Assembly (NCBI RefSeq): GCF_032362555.1
Contig: NC_083508.1
Span: 12,739,001 to 12,803,000 of the forward strand
Direction: 5' to 3'
DNA from: Amyelois transitella
Lineage: Eukaryota > Arthropoda > Insecta > Lepidoptera > Pyralidae
Length of the DNA stretch: 64,000 nt
How positions within the stretch are numbered: position 1 is the stretch's first letter; every line of letters starts with the position of its first letter. Positions 22,301-34,700 of the stretch are shown here, in pieces. Position numbers and translations under genes: made by a program. Under the pieces are notes generated by a model. It was not told where the DNA came from. It saw nothing but the letters and a program-made list of their open reading frames with translations, and ran no database searches.

Positions 22301-23894
22301 CATCCGTTACTTGCCACAAAAGATTCATCGCCCCCTATTTTTTTATTTAACTGTAATGCTTTTTCACACAGCAACGAACCAGACATCGGTTGCTCAGTTG
22401 ATCGTTATTGTAAAAACCAGCATTACAAAGCGTCTTCCAAAAGTTCATTTTTCGGTTTCTTCATCATTTTCCGATGTTTACTCCCGTCTTAACTATCTAA
22501 TTTGCAGGTGTACAACAAAATTGAATCGGTATTCTTCTTAATATTACTTATCGTGGATGTACCTACACCATACTTATCAGTTAACTTACGACCTGTTTCT
22601 CCTTTTTTTAATGAATCAATTTATTTTTTAAATATATTTATTTTTAATGAATTAATTTCAAAATATTTAATTTTTTTTTAAGCGATAACACCACTCTCTT
22701 ACGCTTTAACATTTTTAGATACGTCGTCGATCTAGTCGTGACACGCACGTCAAGACAGAGTAGCAATTGCTAACCAACTAAATAACGAAACGCGTGAGGC
22801 AGCGATCGCGGGCGGGGTGATGCCAGTTCTGACACGTTCATGTTTGCATAAATACGATTTGTAGGTAGGTACATTTAATGCGGTTTGTCTGTAGTCCGGA
22901 TAATCGCGAATCCGTATAACTGATCGCCGGATAATCGAGTTTCTACTGTACTATAAGTTTGGAAATACTCCTCCTATTTTCCAGAGGCAAGAAAGAGCAG
23001 GAGTGGCCGCATGCGCCGCCGCACGTGCGCATGCCGGCGCGCGACTCGGGCGCGCGGCCGGCGCGGGCGCAGCGCTGCGAGCGCGACGGCGCGCCCCCGC
23101 CGGCGCAGCGCGCGCGCCCGCCCGGCCGGACCTACTCCGACATACTCATCGCGCACTCCACCGTGCCGGGTAACGAACCTGTTCATTAAAGCGTACAGTC
23201 TGCCGCATATCAAGTTACGTTGTATGGCACTCTAGGGCGCGGTAATAGAGGCGAATTTGCACTGAAATTGGGTAGGTTGATATGCAGTTGACTATGCGAT
23301 CTATTCTTTATAAAATTTATATATAAATGCGAAAATTTCTAACGCTTTCACTAACAAGTGCTGGATCGACTTTGTCAAAATTTGGAATATTTTGAAGACT
23401 AAAAGACAAGCACACATTTACAGCAATAACTAAATATATAAACCAAGATGAAAGTAATCAAATTTTTTTTAGCATTTTAACTGCAAAATCAACATCTTTC
23501 ATACATTTCCAGCGCTCGAAGTTGGCCTACTACTATACTAATACATCCCTACAACCGTTTCTAAATTTTTGTTTGTTTGTAATATCTTTATTGCATAGAA
23601 ATTTACACAGTAATAACATATAGTACATATTTATAAAAAAAAAACACATCAATTGCAACGGCGGACTAATATTTCATTGCAGGTTTCGTGTCCAACCGCA
23701 TCCCTGATGAAGGGTCGTGGTACATCCAGACGCTGTGCCGCGTGTTCGCGGAGCACGCGCACCAGCGCCACGTGGAGGAGCTGCTGACGCTGGTGGACCG
23801 CCGCATGGAGGCCACCTACCGCCTGCAGACCTCCTCCGTGGACAAGTGGGGCTTCAACAGCCGCCTCTACCTGCTGCCGGGGCTGCAGCAATGA
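16325..23894 (+). CDS. Dronc: Initiator caspase Dronc (CARD caspase; lepidopteran caspase-5 type)
   Basis: Eight exons with consistent phase: 16325-16456, 16756-16936, 17422-17505, 18077-18196, 19405-19589, 20188-20414, 22985-23169 and 23683-23894, giving 441 residues. Exons 1-2 (about residues 1-105) form a helical N-terminal prodomain that looks like a CARD. Exon 3 is a Lys-rich linker and exon 4 a Pro-rich linker. The large subunit spans exons 5-7, with catalytic His about residue 260 (VVSSHGYD) and catalytic Cys about 309 in QTCRG, formed across the exon 6/7 junction. The small subunit is in exon 8 (GFVSNRIPDEGSWYIQTLC). Between the subunits lies a long Arg/Ala/Pro-rich segment. Dronc is activated by an Apaf-1-type apoptosome and cleaves effector caspases. 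The exon 6 acceptor (gtgaacaag|GAA) is weak but is the only one that keeps the frame. Introns carry a Tigger, S1 repeats and a perfect hairpin. Confidence 0.92.
17078..17172 (+). repeat. S1 SINE-like repeat, 5'-truncated
   Basis: Only the 3' half remains: tgtggccttgcagtctttt, ctctgtgtaccctgcaagg and an atgtatgta tail. It lies in Dronc intron 2. Confidence 0.75.
18497..18655 (+). repeat. S1 SINE-like repeat
   Basis: Contains ataaacttgggattctttt, gctagcaacctgtcactatt, aatctcaattctatcatta and ttggctctgtctatcccgc. It lies in Dronc intron 4. Just upstream (about 18345-18420) is a decayed S2-like stretch, and downstream (about 18700-18850) a LINE-tail-like fragment. Confidence 0.8.
18964..19028. 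repeat. Perfect 30-bp inverted repeat (hairpin) in Dronc intron 4
   Basis: The arms 18964-18993 and 18999-19028 are exact reverse complements around a 5-nt loop (ccgat). The left arm begins tctgtccaagaaaatgccca. Neither arm belongs to a repeat family recognised elsewhere in the window. Confidence 0.95.
19791..19975 (-). repeat. S1 SINE-like repeat
   Basis: Contains tatatcccttgcggg, gaaaggttgctagcccat and tacgacatccatgggaaaga, in Dronc intron 5. Confidence 0.75.
21082..22948 (-). mobile_element. Tigger/pogo DNA transposon, decayed, in Dronc intron 6
   Basis: The ends carry inverted repeats starting cagtagaaactcgatta (left 21082, right end 22948), flanked by TA dinucleotides (21080-21081 and 22949-22950) as expected for the pogo superfamily. 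On the minus strand, translated fragments show a Psq-type helix-turn-helix (KYGVGTSTISNIKK, about 22560-22640), a CENP-B-type DNA-binding motif (SNGWLYRFKSRHGIRE, about 22255-22310) and the first catalytic motif NADETGLNWKSLPSK (about 21270-21310). Several stops and frameshifts are present, and the transposase appears to lack everything after the first catalytic Asp. A LINE 3' fragment has inserted within it (21437-22252). It is inactive. Confidence 0.85.
21437..22252 (+). mobile_element. RTE-like LINE 3' fragment nested in the Tigger element
   Basis: Starts agctgtgcccgcgacttcgt and ends taatattagtatag, the typical ends of abundant RTE-type LINE/SINE tails in Lepidoptera, with the usual ggttcagtagtttctgag segment. 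It also contains another LINE-tail-like stretch (about 21540-21680, gcgacgacttggcccacatc). No intact ORF. Confidence 0.7.
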
Positions 23895-24124
23895 CACGAT
23901 GTGCAGCGGCATACTGTGTGCTCAAGTGTTGGAAAAATAATATGAACATTCTAGTTGATAATTGTCTAGGACTGCCATTTTATTTACAATGTGATAGTGA
24001 TAAAGTTTGGTGAATTATATTTGTATGCTAAGGTCTATGAGAAGGCGAATTAACGTAAGTTTTGAAGGTGACACAACGCATCTTTTTGAGATAAATATTG
24101 CGTTTATGATGTATTAACGTTGAA

Positions 24125-24500
24125 GAGCGTCGATGGTCGAATCGGTAAGTTGCCCGGTTAAAATGCGTAATGCTCAGAAGGGCACAGGTTCAAATCCTAC
24201 TTTGGCATTGTACCCATGACTTTCGAAGTTATGTAGGTTACATTAGTTTACAATACTAACTGATGCTCTTACGGTGAGGGAAAACATAGTTTCCAAACCT
24301 GCACATTCAGGCACCTGGATGTGTAACCATGATCAATCCAAAACGGGTTAGGTACCTGCAAAGGTTGCGGAGTTCAGATGGAAGTTGCTTCGTGTAAAAA
24401 CCACCCAATCCAGGATCCTTGGCTTTGCCATTCCCCAGGCTCCTCTCAAAAGTGGTGAGGATGCAACCGGGACTAAAGCCAGAAGGACGAATGCGTTGCA
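24125..24500 (+). repeat. S2 tRNA-derived SINE
   Basis: The head has tRNA-like pol III promoter boxes: A-box-like tggtcgaatcggtaagttg and B-box-like ggttcaaatcc. The tail has the caaaggttgcggagttcaga and ttcgtgtaaaaacca landmarks. The head matches 53322-53460, and tail-type fragments occur at about 44095-44240 and 58338-58455. Confidence 0.75.
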
Positions 24501-24972
24501 TCATAAACGGAATGGATTTTAAGAATCTCTAACATGACGGTAAAAATATTCACTATAAAAATTCAAGTGTGTTCAACTTTTTGTCAATTCGAGTAAACTT
24601 AAATAGCGTAACTGAATATTTTATTGGTGCTCTAAAAGTAGTAATATTTGCATTTATAACGAATTGTCTCACGTCATCTGCATTTTTAATCTTATCTGTT
24701 TGTTTTTAAAGCAGATTGTGGGTTAACGTGATTTTGACCTCAGTTTTACATGAGTCACTTCCCTGTCAAGCATTTATTTTTCTAAATGTACTTTTTTAAG
24801 TACATAATTTACCATAGTAAGGTTCTTCTTAGCGATTAACTAAAATTAGATTGTAAGCGTACAATATTATCTAATTTAAATGTATTACTAAACGCCAAAT
24901 AGGTTGTTATAATGTGATTGCTCAGATTTGCTATAATTTTACAGCAATATATATTAATATATACAACTTTTT

Positions 24973-24978
24973 AATAAA
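24973..24978 (+). terminator. Candidate Dronc polyadenylation signal
   Basis: AATAAA about 1.08 kb after the Dronc stop, in an AU-rich tract. Confidence 0.35.
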
Positions 24979-25158
24979 AATCCAGTTTTTTTTATACTTC
25001 TTCCTGTGCTCCCCTCATGAGTTTGCATAACCGAACTGTGCTACCTATGCAGAAGTTATTAAAGATTATTACACACTTAGTGAATACGCCGAGAATTGGT
25101 TTGGTTTTCAGTCAATAAGTGAAACTTCAAAAATTTTTATAACTTGCATTTTTTGTTA

Positions 25159-25164
25159 TTTATT
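25159..25164 (-). terminator. Candidate CNPPD1 polyadenylation signal
   Basis: AATAAA on the minus strand, about 140 bp after the CNPPD1 stop. Confidence 0.4.
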
Positions 25165-25304
25165 AAAATTTTTGAGCTGTTTCAGCAGTTTAACATAATA
25201 TAAATAAGTAGGGTGCGCTTCCATTAGCATATTATTGCTGACAATGAGCATTCCACATGTTAAAATCGTTAGTAGGAAGTCATAGTTACGTAAGAACAAT
25301 TAAT

Positions 25305-28036
25305 TCATCGATCTGACACTGACGAGACCAGCAAACTGAGCTTGCTGAGGTTCAGCCACTGTCGGACGCAATATTGGGGCACATTATGTTTCACATATTC
25401 ATTACATGACCCTTCGTGATTAGAGGATTCAACCATAACTAGTTCTCTCTTCACTATATCCACATACTGTGTCATCTTCTCCAGCCAACGCTGCATCGGA
25501 TTGATAAGTGAACTTTGGTATAACCAATTGAGCACCGAAGTGGACCACCAAGGTTCGGAAGCCTTCCAGTCGTAAATGACCACAGTATCGTGCCAACTCT
25601 TCTTTGTCACTATAGTATCATGATATTGTGTCCACTTGGTGCAACATTTGAGCGGGCCGGCTCTCGATTCCATCTCGAGGAGGACGTCGAGCGTGGCCGC
25701 CTCGAGCGTAGCGTTGTCGACTGCGAGTGGCGCGGGGAGCGGCGGCTGCGGCGCGTGCCACAGCGCGGAGCCGGGCGCCGGGCGCGCCGCCGGCTGCAGC
25801 GCGGGCAGGCACGCGTGCGCGGCCAGCAGCGCCGACGCCAGGCACACGTAGCGGGCCGCCAGTCGCGCGCAGGCGCGAGCCAGCTCGCGGGCCGCCGCGC
25901 CCAGCGCGCCGCCGCCCGACACCAGGTCGCCGTACGTGAAGAAGCCCCGCGCGCGGCCTTGCCGCAGCGCCACCTGCTTCTCCAGCCACGCCAAACCAGA
26001 CTCGAATGATTTTTCACTCACAAAAATATTCCAATCCTGAAAACAAATATTTCTTATTGAAATTTAATTTTTCTTAAATAAAACAATTATTTTTGTATGT
26101 GTAGCAAATCAAAGATTTGTTTACGTTGTTCATGTGCACAATTTACATTGTGTTTAATAAGCAATCAGAACTTTTAATATTATTATTGTAATAAATAACT
26201 CACTATAGCATTCAGAAATTCAACTTCCAACTTTTTGAGCTGCCGGAGCTCCAGACCGCCCGACGCCGCCCACTCTGAGCATATTACTTCATCGTCTTCA
26301 CCATCATCTTGCAAAAATTTATTGCCTACCATCTGTAAGAAATCAATAATTTATTATTTTTCATCCAACCTTTCTAAGCACTTTGTAACTGTCATTATGA
26401 TCAGTCTTCGTATCACGTCTATGGGCCCAGAATCTTTAACTTTTTATCATTTTAATTGTAAGTTCAACATAGGTTTGTCTTGATTTTGTCGTACACTCTC
26501 TCTCACCAAGGAAACAAGAAACAGGTCGGCGGGCGCGGTGGTCATCAGGTAGTCGGGGTTGCAAGCGTTGAGGCGCTCCAGGTAGAGGATGGCGAGCACG
26601 AGCGCGCACGGCGACACGCACGCCTGCCGCGCGATGCTGGCCGCCGCGTCCACGTGCAGGCGCCGCAGCGAGCGCCCGCGCTGCGACAGCGACCACAACT
26701 CGCATGACACCTCTGTGTACATAGTGACAGAACTATTTTAGATAAAAAACCCAGCAAATGGTACAATTACCTTGAAGTAAAAATGTGTACAGACAGTCTT
26801 ATGGACAATAAGATAGTGTCAATTTCTTTACAAAATTATGATTGATTAATTAATGACAATACTTTGTTACATAAATAATATACATTAGCTTTATTAATGT
26901 AGTAGTGTATAGAGATAAACATAATATATAACCATGTCTGTATCCCTTGCAGTGTAGACAGAGCCGACAGTCTTCAAAAGACTGAAAGGCCACATTCAAC
27001 TGTTTGGCTTGATGATAAGAATTAAAATTCAAACAGTGACAGGTTGCTAGCCCATCGTCTTAAAATATAATCCCAAGTATATAAGCCTATTCCTTAGTGT
27101 ATAGATAAATTACTAGCAAAAAATTTTAAGAATTTACTTTTAGAGAGGTTTGCCCTGACTATGGCCCCTCAGAATGTACTATTTAGTCACTTTTAAAAAA
27201 ATATAATAATCTATGGTACCTGTAACAGGCAAGCTCAAACAGGGCAAAGTTGGAAGTTGACCATAGTATAGTGTTTTAGAGATGCGCTTCAAGAACTCTT
27301 TGTGGTCTCCCATGCTCTGCAACAAAAATCACACTGTAAGTGCTTGCTGACAACTGGCACTTGATGCAGCATGACAAATTAAGTGTGTCCAAAATTAATT
27401 TTTACTTCCTACTCAACTGTGGGCTTTTTATTATCATGCAAATATGAAATCTAATATTTATGATGTCCCAAATTTTTGATACAACTTCGTAAAATAATTC
27501 TAACTTTCTCCATTTAAATAAATTCATTATTTTCACTTGTCCATGCTCACATTTTTTTATATTATTGCAAAGTACATAACTTTAAATAACCTGAGACTAT
27601 AGTTCCTATTCTTCTTTCTATCAGACTTTTATTTTCCTACCTGCAAAATCTACTTATTTGCCCTCTTGTTCTACAAAACTTTCATACTGTACATACAACG
27701 CATTATTATTATTATCTTCTCTTTTACTAACAGTACCTACTTGTTGTGTTTCTCTTTTTTGTTTGTACATTTGTTAACCTTCTCCTTTCAGATCTTATAA
27801 ACGTCCATTGACCAATTCGTAACTTCGTGTCTCTTCAAACCATGACATTGGCACAATCACCGAAATTCCGGTGGAAGCCATAATATAGAAAAGTAAGAAA
27901 TAAAACGTAGCAGGTCTGGTTTGCTGGCATGATCACAGATAGCTAGTAGGCAAGTAGGTAGTGAAGATGACCTCATTGTTGTTACCTTTATCTTGGACCG
28001 GGAACCTTCTCGTCTTCTCTTTGAAACATTGGACAT
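25305..28036 (-). CDS. CNPPD1: CNPPD1 (cyclin Pas1/PHO80 domain-containing protein 1)
   Basis: Five minus-strand exons keep phase: 27986-28036, 27220-27316, 26507-26712, 26204-26332 and 25305-26036, giving 404 residues, near the about 410 of the mammalian protein. Exon 1 encodes a short basic N-terminus (MSNVSKRRREGSRSKIK). Exon 2 has ISKTLYYG, aligned with the RRLYYG block. Exons 3-5 carry the cyclin box: ARQACVSPCALVLAILYLERL, NPDYLM, DLFLVSL|MVGNKFLQDDGEDDEV, SEWAASGGLEL, FLNAI|DW and GFFTYGDL. An Ala-rich hydrophobic stretch (about residues 195-230) matches the position of a predicted membrane segment in the family. The C-terminal 100 residues diverge. The function of CNPPD1 is poorly known; a cyclin fold is shared with PHO80-type cyclins. 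Intron 1 contains a 3' fragment of the same LINE that sits in Vps13D. Confidence 0.9.
26923..27105 (-). repeat. S1 SINE-like repeat
   Basis: Contains tgtatcccttgcagtgtag, gactgaaaggccacattcaa and gtgacaggttgctagcccat, in CNPPD1 intron 2. Confidence 0.8.
27465..27907 (+). mobile_element. 5'-truncated LINE, same family as 46268-51830
   Basis: The last part matches the 3' UTR of the Vps13D-intron LINE almost base for base (cttcgtgtctcttcaaacca, ccggtggaagccataatata). The upstream part (about 27465-27600) matches that element's ORF2 end more loosely. It lies in CNPPD1 intron 1 on the strand opposite to the gene and ends in an A-rich tail. Confidence 0.85.
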
Positions 28037-28742
28037 AGTCACGCGCAGAAAGAAAAGTACCTATGAATTAGAAAGTCACCGCACCGCTCACTTTCGTCTC
28101 AGTTTTGTTCACTTCACTTTTCTATTTGGAAAATAAGCAAACCAATTCCCAAAAGAGATGGTGGCCGGATATTGACAGTGACAAGATGGTATCTTTTTTG
28201 TGACAGTGACATTGAAATGTTTCAAAGTATATTGTCTTGTGTTGGTTTGGTCCTGTGGGTTGGTACAAGGTTGGTTTCATTTTGTTGTACGCATAAAGAT
28301 TCACGTCAATGGTCTTTGGAAGGAGGTCAGTAATTGTCATGGAAAAAAAAAACAAAAAGCATCAAACAACAGCTCAAGTCAATAATTTCAATTCAAATGT
28401 CACTTGTCAAACGACCGAACATCGCAATCGAAGTCTTTTTCTTCGAGCGATGATAAATTTCTAAAAACTATTCGTAATACATTACAAAGTATTTAAATCA
28501 ATAACATCTACAATCGAGATTTGACTGAGATATCTTATGTGTTTGTTTCTGCAATGTGCTGAAAAAAGAGGGTGTGTTTGATTTGAACTTCTGTCAACTA
28601 TATTGATTTCCATTATTTCTGAAAGAACCCCTCGAAAACATGTAGACAGAGCCGGTTATTCATCAGTTTACTCGTCCGAAAATCAAAGTATATTTGCACA
28701 AGCAATATCTTTGTCGAGTGCGTGTTATGATGCGGTCTCAAT
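28037..28742. promoter_or_regulatory. Head-to-head promoter region, CNPPD1 / DUF1647-like gene
   Basis: 706 bp between two divergent start codons, AT-rich, with no coding exon. A shared bidirectional promoter is inferred from the arrangement only. Confidence 0.4.
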
Positions 28743-31700
28743 ATGAAAACTAAAAGTTTCTTGCTATTTTCTACATCTGTGTTTGCCATCAGTATATTTC
28801 TGATAGTATTCCATTCTCAGCCACCCCAGTCAATACAGACAATAGTTATACAGACTCACCAGCATATCAAGGATTTTCAGGTAATATAATTGTTTTTCTT
28901 TTTGCTGCTTAGGTTATTTTTTTTTTAAATTAGTAAACTCTTGAAAGTGTTTTGTTATTGATTGTGGAAAATATATAGGTACTCTTTTAAATTTCTTTAT
29001 TTTAATTCCGATCGTATTATAACATTTTTTTTGTTTATTTTATGTACCTTTTGCATTAAACATGTGTATCACAAACAAACAGGTGTCTATATCACCACAG
29101 GAGAACCTAAGAGATGTGGAAGAGAACCACCTGGTGCAAGAAAAGAGGTACTTCAAGCTGCTGGGGCTGGACGGGCAGGTGGAGCAGTGGCACAACACCA
29201 CCCTGCCCGTATTGGTCACCTACGCTCGGGGCGACGACCATGCGCTCGCCGTCAGCTTCGTGAGGGCTGCCCAGCAGCTGCCATTCACTGTGCTACTTTA
29301 TAATTTAGGGTTAAAACCTTACTCCTTGAGTGTGGTGAGTAATATAATAAATTATTGAAATTAAAAAGAATCCTCATGTTGTTGTCAAAATGTGATATTT
29401 GTGATAATGATATTTATTTTACATAAAATATATTAAAATAGTTATGCATGTGAATAAAAAAAATAGTAATCCATTTCTTAATAGTAAAAAGATAAAATAT
29501 AAAAGGTATAAAAAAAAAACGAATTAGTATAAAAAGGTAAATATGGCTTCAAATACAGAAAACATGATTTATTGCCACAGCCTCTGTGGCAACAGAGGCA
29601 AAAGACATGATGATAGAATGATTAAAGTGAGTGTTAATTAATCTCTTAATAGATGTATGTGACATGTTGATTTATGTTTCCAGGTATCAAATTACTGCAA
29701 CTCGTCAAAGTGCGCCATCATAGACTTCGATCTAGAAGCTTTCCCCTCACATGTCAGCGATGAGAGCATTCATGCATTTAGACCTCTTATTATACAGGTG
29801 AGAGTGTGACACTATTCTAAAATGATTTCTTTGTAACTTCACTTTAAGATACAGTATGAGGAAGTGGAGCCATCAAGTGTGTATGATAAACCTTTTTTTT
29901 GTTAATGATTGAGAAATCCTTTTTACGGACAACCCCCGGGCTTCTTCTACAACAGCAACTTCTGGCACCTTATGTACCAGCCTACCCACTAAAACCCGTC
30001 TTGCCATTTTGAGGGCATCATGGGATCGCAGGTATTTCACCACAATGCCCTCTGGGTGTATGATGAACCTGCCTCCACTGGCTGCTAAAAGCAGACTATC
30101 GCCATGCACAACATGCGATAATTATTCAAGGATGTTCATAATGTCCCATAATAATGTATAAAAACTGGGTTTGAGACAGCATCTGTTGGCTCCGAACCTC
30201 CTGATATTCCATTATAATATAGTAACCTTATGGGGATAGTCTTCAAGAGAAGACCAGAAGTACTTCGATTAAATGATACATGATACTGTGTAAATTTTAG
30301 CACACAACTTTTAATTGCCAAGAGTATACATTGCACAGATACACAAAATTTTCTTTTTTGTTTCAACAGTGAATGCAAATATTTGATTAGGGATTATATG
30401 ATTAACAATTTTCATTCACGCACAATGCATGTGATCATCAGTCTTGTAGTGAGATAGGTCACAACTCAAACTGAAATTTTGATCCTGAACAGACTTGGAA
30501 ACAAATCATTTCATCTCGGATCATGTAACTAAAAGTGAGAGAAGTAACTAATAAACTAAATATTAAAATTATCTGTCTTACTGCGGTGACATAGCATTTT
30601 CTGGATATAAACATTACACATATAACTTTAAATAGGACTATTATTTTTCACGAATGTCGTAAGTGACGGCAAGGGAATAAGCTCATTCAGCCATTACAAC
30701 AATCACGATCCATCCTGTATAAGGTTCCCCTATTAATTATTATGTGGCTGTTATCAAATCTGTACTTGTGGTCATTGTTGGGAGAATGCCATGAGAAGGT
30801 TTGAGTGTACATTGTTAATGTCAAATTTATTCCACTTAAACTAACAGGAATAAATTATTGAGCTAATGAGCGCTAATAAATAGCAATGAGATTAAAACGA
30901 TGACAGACACTCTTAATTGTAGGAACTTAATTACTGTACGCCTATATGACCTTACGTGTGTGACCGGTCGGTGTGTGGGAAGCTACAGACAGACTTATTT
31001 TGTGATGATTCTGTATATAGTAACTTTTATTACTGTTGGAACGAAATAGCCTTTTTAACGGAAACCTGGAAAAATAGCTATTAAATATGAATAAATTTCC
31101 AAAATTTTATTATTGTTGTCAAGACAGCTAGTAGGGCAACAATGTCTAGTATTTAGTTTCCTCTAGAACTTAACAAGCTACCAAATCGTCTGTCCACTTT
31201 TGATTCGATTTGATTGAAATATGAGAACCAATAAATAGAATAGTTCGTGCATTTGCAGTTATGCATGGGCTTATGTCCCTAAACACTTGCCACTTATTTG
31301 CCTACTATCTCACCTCGCGGAATGTACAGCCTCGCCTGCGCAATGTTAACGATATTTACATAGCGTTATCTCGTCGGCAACATACACGTATCAGTTTGTA
31401 CTATGCCAAGGTCGTGCAGGAGAATAGACGCAAGTTAACATATAGGTAGTCCTAGTCCTCATGGTACACGTCGCTAGCATTACTGGGAATGGCTATAGGT
31501 ATATAGCTTTTGCTTCGCTTCTGTGGGAAATTCCATAAAAAAGTAGCCTCCAGATCTGTTTTATATCTGTTCCAAATTTTGTGAAAATCAGTCTAGGAGC
31601 TTTTGAATTTATTCGTTACTTACTAACAAACAAAAATACAAATCTTTTCTATTTATAAGTATAAGTGTGGATATTGTTTTATGATATTGCACTTTATCAG

Positions 31701-34700
31701 TAAAATCGATAAGAGAAAAACGAATGTAAACATTAATTTTTTTTATGTAAATAGCCCAATTCGTAGCCCATATGACCACGCGAATAAAAACAAACTTAAT
31801 ATTACCTAAGTATCTTATACACCGTTATTAAATGGAATTAAATTTTCTTCTTAAATTTGAGAGCTAACTCTAGTTAAGTGGAGCATCATTTCTCATCTAA
31901 GCAAAATAAAACGGTACGTCATGCACTAAATAAATTTTGTTGAAAATGACGTAAACCCTTCATCACTACACGTACCGATACCGAACAGCTGGAAGGTTAT
32001 AAGTAAACCGTGATATAAGACGGAGATTATTGCATTGACGCGAATCGCGGAAGTGAGACATCGTGGCGTAACTGGTAGTCATGTCATGTCACACTCCGCG
32101 GCTCATTGTTTCCAGCGGAGATGAACTAATTGCCACAGCTGATGACTGCAGGTCACTGTGTGTTGGGTTTTTATTCATCAGATTGTCTGCAAATTAGATG
32201 TGGCCCATACTCGTACGAATAAGAGAAGATATTTGTAATGAATAAAATAAAAAACAACTGCTTACGTAGTATGGTACACGCACGAGACGCCGTTTTTATC
32301 GCTTTCCTTTTTCACGTCATGATGAAAAGCAAAACAGCGATAGTATTTCGCGCGATTTAAACGGCGTCGTGTGTGCTATAGCTCTGGGACTGGACTATTT
32401 TGATGAAATTAAGCGTTGAAAAACTAACGTTATATCCACATAACAACTACCTACCTACAGCATTTTTATTTCTACAAATTTCCACGGTAGCGAAGCCCCG
32501 CGCAACACCTAGTTACAAAATTCCGAATGATATCTCACACACATGATTCGGTCGTGATGTATTATGAGATAGGCTATTTAGGTAAGCTAGCCTAAAGTCC
32601 AGGCGATGCTCACGAAGCTGTAATCGCGTAAAATACCCGGCACGTGCCAAAAAGTCGGCCTTGCGCGTGTCAGTGCGCATTTCGGACGCTGCGCCGCCGA
32701 GTACCGCCGGGAATGCAAATCGAACCAATCTAAATACCTATGCGTGTCTATGGCGTGTACATTGCACGCTACAACGTTTGGCAGCCCGACCTTGACCGGC
32801 GTTCCGCTGATGGCTCTTGAGAATTGTATGCGAAAATTCGAAATAGTTTTTATGCGAGTCTTTATTATTGTCTGACTCGGCCAGACTGGCTCGCGAATAG
32901 TTAATCATGGCGCGTGAAGTCACGGGGTGGGCCATAATTTACTACCTTCCTTCATAATGCCGTGTGGTTCCCGGCACCAATACAAAAAAAGAATAGGACC
33001 ACTCCATCTCGTTCCCGTGGAGGAAAAAGGCGACTAAGGGATAGGCTTACAAACTTGGGATTCTTCTTTTAGGGGACGGGCTAGCAACCTGTCACTATTT
33101 GAATCTCAATTCTATCATTAAGCCAAAAAGCTTAATGTGGCCTATCAGTCTCTTCAAGACTGTTGGCTCTGTCTACCCCGCAAGGGATATAGACGTGATT
33201 ATATGTATGTATGTATTCCTTCATAGTTCTAATCGAGACACTGTAACTCGATATGGGCTCCTCCAGATAAACATCCGGGATTTTTACAGATAGGCAATAT
33301 AATGAGCACTTTATTGTACACTTGTTTATGACACAGTGGGCCCCGGGTTCGAATCCCGGTCAGGGCATAATAAGCAACGAACTTTTTCTGATTTTCTGCC
33401 CGAGTCTTGGATGTTTATCTATACATAAGTAATTTATTATAAACTAAAGTATCGTTGAGTTATTATTTATTATTCTGTAGTGTCTTGGTCATCGATAATT
33501 AAAAACAGTTTAAACGCCTTATTATACTGATAAAAGATGGCCTTGGTACATCTAAATTACAGATGTAGGCACTAAGTTCCATTCCTAGCAGTTTATGATA
33601 GAATGAATTTTATAATGTGTCATTGTTATTATTAATCGTCTATTGTATACATATTTGCATACCACTATTAGCTGACAGAGTAAAATTAAAGAATGTGGCA
33701 CTATTATTTTGAGGTAACTGTCGGCGGGGGTTACGCTTCTTCACATATTACTTTCTCGATCTGAAAAAATTGCATTGCATGCATGCCTTGCATAGTCAGA
33801 AAATTTTGTTTTTATTGGTAGCTTTTGCTGAGAGCTTGGCCTCCTTGGTGGATGTCTCCAAACTTATTTCTTATAACTTTGGAGACATCCACATTACTGA
33901 ATTGGCGGATTTTATATGAATCAGTTGGAGTGCCACCTAAGTATTAAAAATTTGGACTGAAGTTTGAATAGATTGAGACAAACTTGCTTAACAAAATACA
34001 TGTACGAGGGGTGATCCAAAAGTAATGATAATCAATAATAAATACAATGAATATATTATATAAATAAATTTATTTCTCAACATAGTCTCCTAGCAAGTCT
34101 ATACATTTAGTCCATCTTTTTTCTAAACCTAAAATACCTTTAGAAAAAAATTCTTTATCCTGACTCTCAAAAAACTCGTCAACCGCGGCCATCACATCGC
34201 TATCATCGTCAAATTTCTTGCCCCGGAGGTGTTCCTTGAGTCGAGGAAAGAGATAGAAGTCACTGGGGGCTAGATCTGGTGAATAAGGTGGGTGTTCCAC
34301 CAGCTCAAAGCCCGCTTCTTGAATGGCAGCCATGGCAACTGCAGCTTTGTGAGCCGGTGCGTTGTCTTGATGGAACAGCACTCCAGCCCGCAGTTTGCCT
34401 CGCCTTTTCTCCTTAATAGCCTCCCGCAATCTTCTTATTTGTTCTGCATAGTAAGAGCCTGTAATAGTGGCCCCCTTCTCCAAGTAGTCCACCATGATTA
34501 TTCCTTCAGCATCCCAAAAAACAGACGCCATAACCTTCCACGCTGAGCTTGACATTTTGAATTTCTTCGGCGTCGGTTCATCGGCTCGTTTCCATGTCAT
34601 CGATTGCTGTTTTGTTTCAGGATCAAAGTGATGGATCCAGGTCTCGTCCATGGTCACAAAACGTGACAAAAAATTTTCCTTGTCTGCCTGGAACTTTTCG

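Larger units (their letters stand above)
23895..25304. other. Tail-to-tail intergenic region, Dronc / CNPPD1
   Basis: Holds the Dronc 3' region, a composite tRNA-derived SINE (24125-24500), and candidate poly(A) signals AATAAA at 24973-24978 (plus) and 25159-25164 (minus). No further gene is seen. Confidence 0.6.

Noticed and set aside
24125-24200. Possible tRNA gene
   Set aside because: A- and B-box-like sequences exist, but the cloverleaf does not close and the same unit recurs at 53322 with a shared tail, so it is a SINE.
25590-26009. Arg/Ala-rich plus-strand frames opposite CNPPD1
   Set aside because: They are GC-driven shadows of the conserved minus-strand CNPPD1 exon 5.
33330-33370. 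Possible tRNA gene (gggttcgaatcccgg)
   Set aside because: Only the T-arm/B-box part is present, followed by a SINE tail; no acceptor stem or anticodon arm could be formed.
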